Source of the DNA: Candidatus Nitrosocaldaceae archaeon
GTDB taxonomy: Archaea > Thermoproteota > Nitrososphaeria > Nitrososphaerales > Nitrosocaldaceae
DNA length: 6,317 nt
Reading direction: 5' to 3'
Assembly (NCBI GenBank): GCA_026002835.1
Contig: BPGC01000024.1
Coordinates: 1-6,317 of the forward strand
Of the stretch, positions 1 through 5,877 are shown one piece after another; positions within the stretch are counted from its first letter, which is position 1; the number at the start of each line of letters is the position of its first letter. A model generated the notes under the pieces. The model was not told the origin of the DNA and did not search any database. It worked only from the letters and a program-made list of their open reading frames with translations. Both the position numbers and the translations under genes were made by a program.

Positions 1-8
1 AATAAGTA

Positions 9-743
9 ATGCAGAGTAAATACCTAGCAATAATAGCAACAGTAATTGCGGTGTTAATAACACCTAATATTGGTCAAACTGATAATATATCTTATGCAGA
101 ACAACAATACGATGCTGAGTATATAGCAAAAGTTTTTAATGAAATAGATCCATTTATTGTTATTGATGAGAAGACTAAATTACTGACATTTGATATGAAG
201 GCAGCATATAATGCAGGTATATCAAAGGAATATATAGATGTAGGTAAGGAGTTCGTTGACATGCAGAATGAAGTAATAACAATTGTCAAGGAAGACCATA
301 TTAAATCCAATAAGATAGAGTCTAATAAAATAAAGAAGTTTGAAAAGTTCTTTGAGAGTATTGCAGAAGGCAACAATCAAGCTCAAGAATCTGGCGCTGT
401 GTGTGGCGGAAGTCAGAATAATCCTCATCCTTGTCCACCATGGAATAATTCAGGAATATATAGAAATTCACGAACTGCAATAGTCAATTATCTTTTAAGT
501 ATAGGCTTTCATCAAACAGCGTGGTATGCATCATATGGTAATGACGATGATTTTACTAAAGGATGTGATGCATATGGGTGCTCCAGTCCAATATTTCGTA
601 CACAAGCTATAATATTTCAATCAGGTAGTTCATGGTCGTATAGAACACAAACACCAGAACCTAATCCAGAGATATTCTCATATACATGGCCAGTATGGTG
701 GTGGGGATCGTATGTACAATGGTGGCATAATAATTATTGCTAA
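9..743 (+). CDS. Exported Trp/Cys-rich protein of unknown function
   Basis: This 244-residue protein starts at the first ATG after an in-frame TAA at 3-5, so the gene is complete at its 5' end. Residues 1-30 look like a signal peptide: K4, a hydrophobic core at 5-17, and a possible signal peptidase cleavage site after SYA (A30). The mature N-terminal half (about 35-95) has a pattern around FIVID (49-53), AGIS (69-72) and a following amphipathic helix. It reminds me of the N-terminal region of small exported proteins common in Firmicutes; that is recollection, not a search. A Lys/Glu-rich linker (about 95-120) leads to a C-terminal domain with five Cys (132, 142, 186, 191 and the last residue 244) and nine Trp, including WWW at 230-232 and WW at 238-239. 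Two disulfides plus one free Cys are possible outside the cell. I do not recognise an enzyme. A secreted toxin, bacteriocin-like or surface-binding role is conceivable but unproven. It is followed after 18 bases by a membrane-anchored protein, probably in the same transcript. Confidence 0.85.
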   Translation: MQSKYLAIIATVIAVLITPNIGQTDNISYAEQQYDAEYIAKVFNEIDPFIVIDEKTKLLTFDMKAAYNAGISKEYIDVGKEFVDMQNEVITIVKEDHIKSNKIESNKIKKFEKFFESIAEGNNQAQESGAVCGGSQNNPHPCPPWNNSGIYRNSRTAIVNYLLSIGFHQTAWYASYGNDDDFTKGCDAYGCSSPIFRTQAIIFQSGSSWSYRTQTPEPNPEIFSYTWPVWWWGSYVQWWHNNYC

Positions 744-761
744 ATAAGAAAGGGTTTTACT

Positions 762-1139
762 ATGAAATCAAACATATTTTTTATAATTATACTATTCATA
801 CTTATAGCATCAGTCTCTATCTATATGCTCATAAAAGAGTATCTTATTGATAGCATACCAGATAAACAATTGCTTAACTATGCAGAAGAACTTGATGAAG
901 TAAAGACATTCTTGAATAGATATCCTAATGCCTATACAATAATAGATAGAAGTGGTTCTTTAGCAATAGATTATAGAGTAGATAGTAATAATGAGTATAT
1001 AAGGCTTAGAGTAACTATTGATCCATTAACCAATAGAGTAGATGATATATTTGTAGAATGTTATAATAATAAGAGTGAGGTTGTTAGAGATAATATTATT
1101 AATTATATCAATACTAAAGAGTGTATACGAAAAGAATAA
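762..1139 (+). CDS. Small membrane-anchored extracytoplasmic protein
   Basis: This 125-residue protein has a single hydrophobic N-terminal segment (about residues 5-24), either a signal anchor or an uncleaved signal peptide. A soluble domain follows. The domain has a helix (about 35-53), then a beta-rich stretch with YPNA (54-57), DRSG (62-65), DYRV (70-73), RLRVTID (81-87) and a Cys pair, C100 and C121, that could form a disulfide outside the cell. The pattern resembles small proteins I associate with Nitrososphaerota; no function is known to me. A weak purine-rich Shine-Dalgarno-like stretch (AAAGGG, 749-754) lies 7 bases before the ATG. The gene sits 18 bases after the exported protein gene. 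Its 3' end overlaps the GTG start of the next, broken, membrane-protein gene at 1121, which suggests a former three-gene operon. Confidence 0.85.
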   Translation: MKSNIFFIIILFILIASVSIYMLIKEYLIDSIPDKQLLNYAEELDEVKTFLNRYPNAYTIIDRSGSLAIDYRVDSNNEYIRLRVTIDPLTNRVDDIFVECYNNKSEVVRDNIINYINTKECIRKE

Positions 1140-1650
1140 TCAAATATAGCATAATAGAAGTAATTGTATTAATAATAGTCATATACGCTCCTACTATCTA
1201 TACAGTAATATTAGCGATAATGCAAGTTGGGCCTAGTTATAAGGAATTAGATATGAATATTGAAAAGTATAATATTAAACAAGGATACGGTAATTCATCG
1301 TTTACAACTACTAACATAGCAGATTAAAGAACGAATACTTTATACAATAAGAGAAGTTATAGACATTAGGGAACCTATAATATGGTTAGAGAAATGTGGA
1401 ATACATGAGCATGCATTCATACAAGTAGATATATCGATTAAAGAGGTGTATAAAGGAGATCTAAAAGAAGGAGAGATATATTTACTCTATATGTAGATTC
1501 TGTAAAGACAGATTATTCAGATCATCCAAGATTTAAATACAAAGATTCTGTTAAAATGCATATTATATACTATCATATGAAGCTATATACAAAGTAGGAG
1601 TAGTTCATATTACTAAAGAAGATCCAGATATATTTAGACAAGGTGATTGA
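1121..1650 (+). pseudogene. Frameshifted membrane-anchored protein gene
   Basis: A single protein can be pieced together across at least three frame changes. Segment 1 (1121-1327, GTG start overlapping the previous stop) has an N-terminal transmembrane stretch and ends TTTNIAD before TAA. Segment 2 (from about 1320 to TAG 1494-1496) continues with ERILYTIREVID, then FIQVDISIKEVYKGDLKEGE. Segment 3 (1481 to TAG 1595-1597) reads FTLYVDSVKTDYSDHPRFKY. Segment 4 (about 1570 to TGA 1648-1650) reads EAIYKVGVVHITKEDPDIF. The segments overlap by only a few codons and each keeps protein-like composition, so they look like one ancestral gene of about 175 residues with small insertions or deletions. The reconstructed product would be a membrane-anchored, beta-rich extracellular protein of unknown function. 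The intact genes on both sides make sequencing error a less likely, but not excluded, explanation. Confidence 0.8.
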
Positions 1651-1682
1651 CTATCATTATATATTAGTAAATAAAGGTAATA

Positions 1683-2103
1683 CATGATGAAGATAAAGCA
1701 ATAGAATGATTAATAGATAAAGGATTGAAGAGATATGATAAATGTATATACTGTAATTATGATCATGATAAAGGATAATTGCTATAGATGCCATAAATGT
1801 AAATATAAATGGAGTATAAGATAGCATAAAGATACCATTTTGAATGAGATATCAGTATTAAAAGCTGTAAAGAATTGGAATTATAATACATAAGATATTT
1901 CAATTAATAAGTAAAATCTATCAATAAAGATATGTATTACAAGGAGAAGCTGATGAAGTATATTTTATGATGAAAAAGGAAAGTATAATATATACAGATA
2001 AGTTCAGATCATAATGTTAGCTAAAATTATTTCTTAAAGAGTTAAGATACAATAATAGAGATATGTATTTGAGAAGATGATTAAAGTATTGATGAGTAAT
2101 AAT
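1683..2103 (+). pseudogene. Decayed IS1/IS1595-like transposase remnant
   Basis: No long reading frame survives, but ordered transposase pieces do, spread over several frames. At 1716-1775 the frame reads DKGLKRYDKCIYCNYDHDKG. After a frame change at about 1777, NCYRCHKCKYKWSIR follows (1777-1821). Together these give a CxxC...CxxC zinc ribbon with the aromatic-R-C-x-x-C-x-x-x-W pattern of IS1/IS1595-type N-termini. At 1825-1890 comes KDTILNEISVLKAVKNW. At 1934-2011 LQGEADEVYF carries the acidic motif expected for the first catalytic Asp, followed almost directly by IIYTDKFRS, which resembles the second Asp motif. The spacing between these two is far too short, implying an internal deletion. 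At 2021-2077 LKELRYNNRD resembles the conserved C-terminal RYN-R region, and EKMIKVLMSNN continues it from 2071. In-frame stops lie throughout. The exact IS family is uncertain, and I could not identify terminal inverted repeats or target duplications. Confidence 0.72.
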
Positions 2104-2247
2104 GGAATAATTACCTATAGTAGGAATAGCAATCATAGCTACATTATTAGCATCTATAGTTATGATAGATCGAGTGTCATATAGTCTTAATAGTTATACA
2201 TATCATTAGATGAGTTAAAGAAGATAATGTCATCTATCTACCAATAA
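2102..2247 (+). pseudogene. Broken N-terminal membrane protein fragment
   Basis: Starting at ATG 2102 the frame reads ME, then a TAA (2108-2110), then LPIVGIAIIATLLASIVMID followed by a hydrophilic stretch to TAG 2207-2209. A second frame from about 2203 continues in protein-like fashion (SLDELKKIMSSIYQ) to TAA 2245-2247. Joined, they give about 48 residues with one strong N-terminal transmembrane or signal segment and a short polar tail. This could be a decayed small membrane protein or the remaining N-terminus of a larger one like its upstream neighbours. It directly abuts the transposase remnant. No function can be assigned. Confidence 0.5.
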
Positions 2248-2271
2248 TTTTTTATTGATAATAAATATAAT
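2248..2271 (+). promoter_or_regulatory. Possible T-rich terminator and TATA region
   Basis: Directly after the last pseudogene fragment is a run of six T (2248-2253), then ATTGATAATAAATATAAT. An AT-rich box around 2250-2257 lies about 25 bases before ATG 2279, the spacing expected for an archaeal TATA box driving a leaderless mRNA. In such AT-rich DNA this is weak evidence. Confidence 0.3.
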
Positions 2272-2278
2272 TATTATT

Positions 2279-2644
2279 ATGAGAGATATCGAACTTAAAG
2301 AGTTTGAATGGTATTTCAGAGATATAATATTTAGATACTATAATGAGAAAGGTACAGAATTTGAAGAGAATATGCTTGCAGATATAATGCAAACGCATCT
2401 AAGATATAGGCATGTTGACAAATCGTATATTGAAGAGTTGATAAGGCATGTTATACCAAATCTATCTATAATAGTAAGAGCAGATAATAAGATAATAATT
2501 GATGATGTATTGGAAAGATATCAGTGCAAAGACTGTTTATATTTATCATATATAGCAAGCAGAGAAGAGTTACGATGTTCTAGATGTAACTCAACAAACA
2601 TTAACAAGTTTGTGTTTAGAAGAAGAGATGAGGTTCAAAGATAA
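2279..2644 (+). CDS. Zinc-ribbon protein of unknown function
   Basis: From ATG 2279 this is a 121-residue protein. A TTG 24 bases upstream is in frame but would only add an Ile-rich tail inside the promoter-like region, so I prefer the ATG. Residues 1-80 are mainly helical and charged. The C-terminal part has a zinc-ribbon pattern: C83-x-x-C86 (CKDC) and C100-x-x-C103 (CSRC), with a 13-residue loop between the pairs. A basic tail (FRRRDEVQR) follows, suggesting nucleic-acid or protein binding. The family is not recognised. Its last 17 bases overlap the start of the short-chain dehydrogenase gene, so the two are very probably cotranscribed and translationally coupled. A regulatory or RNA/DNA-binding role is inference only. 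Confidence 0.8.
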   Translation: MRDIELKEFEWYFRDIIFRYYNEKGTEFEENMLADIMQTHLRYRHVDKSYIEELIRHVIPNLSIIVRADNKIIIDDVLERYQCKDCLYLSYIASREELRCSRCNSTNINKFVFRRRDEVQR

Positions 2645-3416
2645 GAATGTATTAATAACTGGAGCATCTAGCGGTATAGGCAGAGAAGTAGCATATCTAT
2701 TTGCTAAAGAAGGTGCTAATCTTGCATTAGTAGCAAGAAGATTAGATAAATTAGAAGCAATCAAAAATGATCTAGAAGATAGATACAAACAAGAGTTTAT
2801 TTGCATAAAATGTGATGTAAGCAATAAGGATCAAGTATTCGATATGAGCAAGCAAGTTTTAGATAGATTTAAGCATATTGATGTATTGGTTAATAATGCG
2901 GGCTTTGCTATATTTGATAAGGTTATAGATACAAGCATTAAGGATATAGAAGCACAGATACAAACTAACCTTTTAGGTGCAATATACTGTATAAAGGCAT
3001 TCCTTCCTATAATGCTTGAAAGGAATGAAGGGCATATAGTAAATGTAGCAAGTTTAGCAGCTAGCGTTGCAGTACCAAATCTAGCATCTTATTGTGCATC
3101 AAAGTTTGGCTTATTAGGATTTTCACAAGCATTATATCATGAATTGCATAATACAAATGTAGGAGTAACTGTAGTAAGTCCTATAACGGTAAGAACAGAT
3201 TTCTTCTCTAATGATTCATTTAAAGATGCTAAGATAAACCTTAGATTTGCATTAGATACTAAAACGGTAGCAAAAGCTATACTAAGAGCAGTAAATTCTA
3301 AGAGATTAGAGATAACAGTACCGTTCTATGCTAGAGGAGCAGTATGGCTTGTACAAACATTCCCTTATCTGCTAAACCCTATAATAAGAGAAATGTTCAT
3401 GAATATGAAGAGATGA
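2628..3416 (+). CDS. Short-chain dehydrogenase/reductase (SDR)
   Basis: From ATG 2628 this is a 262-residue classical SDR, within the family's usual 250-270 range. An in-frame TTG at 2610 would add residues before the Rossmann fold, and the ATG has a purine-rich GAAGAAGAG just upstream, so I chose the ATG. The glycine-rich cofactor motif TGASSGIG is at 11-18. ARR at 36-38 after beta-2 suggests a preference for NADP(H). CDV at 62-64 contacts the adenine. NNAG is at 89-92, and N114 is the structural catalytic Asn. S142, Y155 and K159 (YCASK) complete the catalytic tetrad, so the enzyme should be active. The usual PG after the active site is replaced by SP in SPITVRTDF. The C-terminus (about 235-260) is unusually hydrophobic and aromatic, perhaps associating with membrane or with the next gene's product. 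Substrate cannot be read from sequence; a carbonyl/alcohol oxidoreductase on a lipid or small metabolite is likely. Confidence 0.95.
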   Translation: MRFKDKNVLITGASSGIGREVAYLFAKEGANLALVARRLDKLEAIKNDLEDRYKQEFICIKCDVSNKDQVFDMSKQVLDRFKHIDVLVNNAGFAIFDKVIDTSIKDIEAQIQTNLLGAIYCIKAFLPIMLERNEGHIVNVASLAASVAVPNLASYCASKFGLLGFSQALYHELHNTNVGVTVVSPITVRTDFFSNDSFKDAKINLRFALDTKTVAKAILRAVNSKRLEITVPFYARGAVWLVQTFPYLLNPIIREMFMNMKR

Positions 3417-3937
3417 ATAGAGAGAAGGCTATTGGAGTATTATTCATTAGCATAGCAATAGGAATCTTTATACCATCAATCTTATCAATATTTATAGAAG
3501 GTATAACAGTAATAATATGGCTAATATCTATAACAATCTCAATACTACTAGCATTTATATTATTTAAAGATCTAAAATATACACTAAAGCATATCTTTTC
3601 TAATAGCAGTAAATGGAGTAACAAGATGAAGATCGTAAATGGCATTGCATGGGCTCTGCCTTTCTTATTAGCAACTATATATCCTACTTTCTATCCATAT
3701 CTAATATTATTAGGTATAGGTTTAGGAAATCTTACAACATACATTATGATAAGATCTATGAACGGATTCACAACTAGAGGACAAGCATTAGTTGGAATAA
3801 CATCGTTATCATTCTTACCATTAATAGCAATAATATACAATCTGGGATTTGATGCTAGTTATATAATGAGGTTATTGGTAGCAGTAGCATACGGTATTGG
3901 AGGAATGGTTAATCTAGCATTTAATTCTCCAAATTAG
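3413..3937 (+). CDS. Multi-pass membrane protein of unknown function
   Basis: The start is ATG 3413, whose ATGA overlaps the TGA stop of the SDR gene by four bases, the usual sign of translational coupling. An upstream in-frame ATG at 3344 lies inside the SDR gene and would add a polar non-membrane extension, so it is rejected. The 174-residue product has about five to six hydrophobic segments (roughly 7-29, 31-50, 74-89, 91-108, 122-140 and 145-168). A basic loop between the second and third is rich in Lys and Ser. No catalytic or transport signature is evident. Cotranscription with the SDR suggests a shared membrane-associated process, perhaps lipid or quinone metabolism, but this is guesswork. 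Confidence 0.85.
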   Translation: MNREKAIGVLFISIAIGIFIPSILSIFIEGITVIIWLISITISILLAFILFKDLKYTLKHIFSNSSKWSNKMKIVNGIAWALPFLLATIYPTFYPYLILLGIGLGNLTTYIMIRSMNGFTTRGQALVGITSLSFLPLIAIIYNLGFDASYIMRLLVAVAYGIGGMVNLAFNSPN

Positions 3938-3940
3938 AGG

Positions 3941-3956
3941 AAAGTTTATATTTTTA
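3941..3956 (+). promoter_or_regulatory. Archaeal promoter (TATA box) for the 3974 gene
   Basis: In the 36-base gap, TTTATATTTTTA (3945-3956) is a good archaeal TATA box. A purine-rich AGAGGAAAG just upstream is consistent with a TFB-recognition element. The TATA centre is about 24-25 bases before ATG 3974, which predicts a leaderless transcript beginning at or next to the start codon. The T-run may also help end the upstream transcript. Confidence 0.6.
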
Positions 3957-3973
3957 TCCAATGAAATATATAC

Positions 3974-4201
3974 ATGGATTATGAAAATGAGAGTAGATAC
4001 TCTCTTGCAAGTTCCATATTTGAGTATATAGCAGAGAATGATATAGTTACTATAGACGAGTTAACAAATCATCTATGCATATCAAAAGATAATACCATGC
4101 AAGTAGTTAATCTATTGATCAGATTCGGTTTATTAGAGTATAAGGATACATATAATATAACTATAGCATTATCTAAAGCAGCAAGAATTATACTTGATTA
4201 A
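3974..4201 (+). CDS. Small winged-helix DNA-binding protein
   Basis: This is a 75-residue protein with a winged helix-turn-helix pattern. Helix 1 spans about 8-21 (YSLASSIFEYIAE). IVTIDELTNHLCIS (about 24-37) fits helix 2 and the turn. DNTMQVVNLLIRFGLLEY (39-56) is the likely recognition helix, followed by a short wing and a final helix (65-74). Size and layout match minimal one-domain wHTH regulators of archaea; the precise family cannot be told. The start follows a TATA box with leaderless spacing. An ATG at 3961 opens only a seven-codon frame and is not the start. The gene lies 15 bases before the RNA-binding protein gene, so it probably heads that operon and might autoregulate it, which is inference. 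Confidence 0.8.
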   Translation: MDYENESRYSLASSIFEYIAENDIVTIDELTNHLCISKDNTMQVVNLLIRFGLLEYKDTYNITIALSKAARIILD

Positions 4202-4216
4202 TAGATTAGCAGATCT

Positions 4217-4651
4217 ATGCAGACTAGATTTATCTCAGCAGAGATAGATGTAATAATACATGCTACTGAAGATTATGATAAAATACTTACTATAATTAAA
4301 GATATCTTAAAGATAGATATAGAGAAGTTTACTAGCAACAAATTAGAAGGATATTATGGTAATGAAGTCATACTATTAAAGGCTAGATTAAATGCTGAAG
4401 ATGCTAGAAAGTTAGCTGATATAATATTTAATTCAATAAATATACATGATAAGATACACCTAGCAGATAATCTTGATAAACATATAGATAGAAATTCCTT
4501 ATTCATTCGCTTAAATAAACAAGAATTGTTCAAGAATAGAATAGTTTTAGGAGATCAAGATGCTATAAAGATAAGGTTTAAGGTTAAAGGCTTTAAGCCT
4601 AATGTAGAGTTTGATATACTAAAGCAGTATCTAAGTGAGCAGCATGGTTAG
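4217..4651 (+). CDS. RNA-binding protein, COG1325/PF01877-like
   Basis: This 144-residue protein matches my knowledge of the archaeal RNA-binding, exosome-associated family COG1325 (PF01877, formerly DUF54). The N-terminal strand ends in VIIHATED (about 12-19), followed by a helix (20-33). KLEGYYGNEVILLKARL (about 42-58) carries the family's characteristic LEGxxGN pattern. Next come a helix around the ADIIF region, DNLDKHIDRNSLFIRLNKQE (about 84-103) with the family's D-x-L-FIR-x-x-K-Q arrangement, and DQDAIKIRFKVKG (about 113-125). The length is normal for the family. The last eight bases overlap the next gene, which encodes an RNase P-like subunit. In archaea these families often sit together in the exosome/RNase P/proteasome neighbourhood. 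The likely role is binding structured RNA during processing. Confidence 0.8.
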   Translation: MQTRFISAEIDVIIHATEDYDKILTIIKDILKIDIEKFTSNKLEGYYGNEVILLKARLNAEDARKLADIIFNSINIHDKIHLADNLDKHIDRNSLFIRLNKQELFKNRIVLGDQDAIKIRFKVKGFKPNVEFDILKQYLSEQHG

Positions 4652-4886
4652 AAGGAAGAAGAGGTATATATTGATCTATAGCAATACAAGGTTAAATAAG
4701 GATAAATGTAGAGAGTTAAAGATTAATCTTATTGAAAGAGATCATCCTTATGCTATAATTAGATGTTACCTCTCAGATTTAGATGATGTTAGAGATAGAT
4801 TAAAGAAAGAAGGTATAGTAACATTGAATATGTCTGGCACTTTAAAAGCGTTGAGAGAGAGGAAGAGGTTGATTATAAATCAATAA
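4644..4886 (+). CDS. rnp2: Short Pop5-like RNase P protein subunit
   Basis: From ATG 4644 this is an 80-residue basic protein. An in-frame GTG at 4635 is possible, but the ATG starts the protein at the usual basic MVRRKKRYILI, matching the KRYI-x-F beginning of archaeal Pop5 (Rnp2). The centre YAIIRCYLSDLDDVRDRLKK fits the Pop5 strand-helix ending at the RNA-binding face. The C-terminal MSGTLKALRERK matches the conserved SGT-x-[KR]-A-x-[RK]-x-K motif. Pop5 proteins are typically 110-130 residues; this one lacks roughly 30 residues between the first strand and the IIRC strand. It would act with Rpp30 as an RNase P protein pair maturing tRNA 5' ends. The overlap with the COG1325-like gene supports the assignment. 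I am fairly sure of the family, less sure that it is functional. Confidence 0.68.
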   Translation: MVRRKKRYILIYSNTRLNKDKCRELKINLIERDHPYAIIRCYLSDLDDVRDRLKKEGIVTLNMSGTLKALRERKRLIINQ

Positions 4887-4890
4887 ATAT
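4873..4890 (+). promoter_or_regulatory. Possible TATA box for the ATPase gene
   Basis: AATAAATAT (4882-4890) is centred about 26 bases before ATG 4912, the expected archaeal TATA-to-start distance for a leaderless mRNA. It overlaps the end of the RNase P-like gene. If used, the ATPase cassette is transcribed separately from the RNA-processing operon. Local AT-richness makes this tentative. Confidence 0.35.
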
Positions 4891-4911
4891 GCTGTGTTAT
4901 TATACTTTGAT

Positions 4912-5877
4912 ATGATTAATAAATTAAAGGTTAAGAATTTTAAATCTATAAAAGATCTTGAGTTAGATTGTAAAAGGATAAATCTGTTTATAGGCAAACC
5001 AAATACTGGTAAATCTAATATACTTGAAATATTAGGTTTATTCTCTTGGTTAAATAGCGAAGTATCGATAGAAGAATATGTAAGATTCAGATATCCATAT
5101 GACCTATTTTATAGTAGGAATACTGATGAAAGTATACTTATACAGATCGATGATTACTTGTTAAATATGAATTATAATAATGTTCAAGGTTATGTTGAAG
5201 TCAGACATAATGATAATTATATATTTAATCTTGGACAGAGTTATTATGGCAAAACTAATGTTGAGAATGTTAAGGAATTTGTTTCATTAAAATTCTATAA
5301 ATTCAAGAAACTCTCAACTTTTCCAGATACTACTCCAGATTCATTAAAGCATCCTTATGGAGATAATCTATTAACATTATTACTAACAAATAAAGAATTA
5401 CGATCATATGTTAAAGATATACTAAAAGAGTATAATCTTAGTCTATTGTTAAGACCTATAGAACACGTTATAGAAGTTGAATGGGAAGAGGAAGAAGATG
5501 TAAGAATATCTTTGCCATATAATCTAATCTCAGACACATTTCAGAGAGTAATATTTTATCAAACAGCTATAATGACGAACAAAGATGCTATATTAGTATT
5601 TGAAGAACCAGAGACTCATGCTTTTCCATATTATACAAAAGAGTTAGCTGAGAGTATAGCATTAGATAATAATCAATACTTTATATCTACTCATAATCCA
5701 TACTTTCTACTCTCTATATTAGAAAAAGCATCAAAAGATGAAGTGTCTGTATTTATAACATATATGAAAGATCATCAGACTAGAGTCAAATCTTTGAGTA
5801 GTAATGATATCAAAGAGATTATGGATTATGGCATAGATATATTCTTTAATATAGAAAGATTTCTAGGAGAAGAGTAA
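4912..5877 (+). CDS. AAA15/AAA21-type (OLD/ABC-like) ATPase
   Basis: From ATG 4912 this is a 321-residue protein beginning INKLKVKNFKSI, the usual start of this ATPase class. The in-frame GTG at 4894 would add six residues and lies next to a plausible TATA box, so I prefer the ATG. Walker A is GKPNTGKSN (28-36). A long insertion (about 50-195) contains mixed strands and an acidic WEEEED stretch. SDTFQR (207-212) sits where the ABC signature lies in SMC/Rad50/OLD-like ATPases. ILVFEEPE (227-234) is Walker B with the catalytic Glu and the EEPE D-loop type. ISTHNP (258-263) is the switch His. All catalytic elements are present, so it should dimerise and hydrolyse ATP. The family occurs widely as a defence or DNA-processing ATPase, often with a nuclease encoded next door. 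Here the following gene overlaps its stop by one base. Confidence 0.88.
   Translation: MINKLKVKNFKSIKDLELDCKRINLFIGKPNTGKSNILEILGLFSWLNSEVSIEEYVRFRYPYDLFYSRNTDESILIQIDDYLLNMNYNNVQGYVEVRHNDNYIFNLGQSYYGKTNVENVKEFVSLKFYKFKKLSTFPDTTPDSLKHPYGDNLLTLLLTNKELRSYVKDILKEYNLSLLLRPIEHVIEVEWEEEEDVRISLPYNLISDTFQRVIFYQTAIMTNKDAILVFEEPETHAFPYYTKELAESIALDNNQYFISTHNPYFLLSILEKASKDEVSVFITYMKDHQTRVKSLSSNDIKEIMDYGIDIFFNIERFLGEE

Noticed and set aside
92..428. Minus-strand open frames opposite the exported-protein gene
   Set aside because: They lie opposite a gene with a clear signal peptide and have low-complexity, Ser/Ile/Leu-rich shadow composition.
1121..1650. Programmed frameshifting to make one protein from the broken frames
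   Set aside because: At least three frame changes would be needed, with no slippery heptamer or structure evident; decay is simpler.
1651..2103. Non-coding RNA or regulatory region in the long stretch without an open frame
   Set aside because: Ordered transposase motifs in several frames explain most of it, and no stable GC-rich structure stands out.
2591..2824. Minus-strand open frame opposite the SDR start
   Set aside because: The + strand carries an intact, motif-complete SDR; the antisense frame has no features of its own.
3397..3645. Minus-strand open frame opposite the membrane-protein gene
   Set aside because: It is a mirror of the hydrophobic + strand gene, with no start context or recognisable motif.
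5355..5537. Minus-strand 60-residue frame within the ATPase gene
   Set aside because: Ser-rich shadow of a well-supported ATPase coding region.
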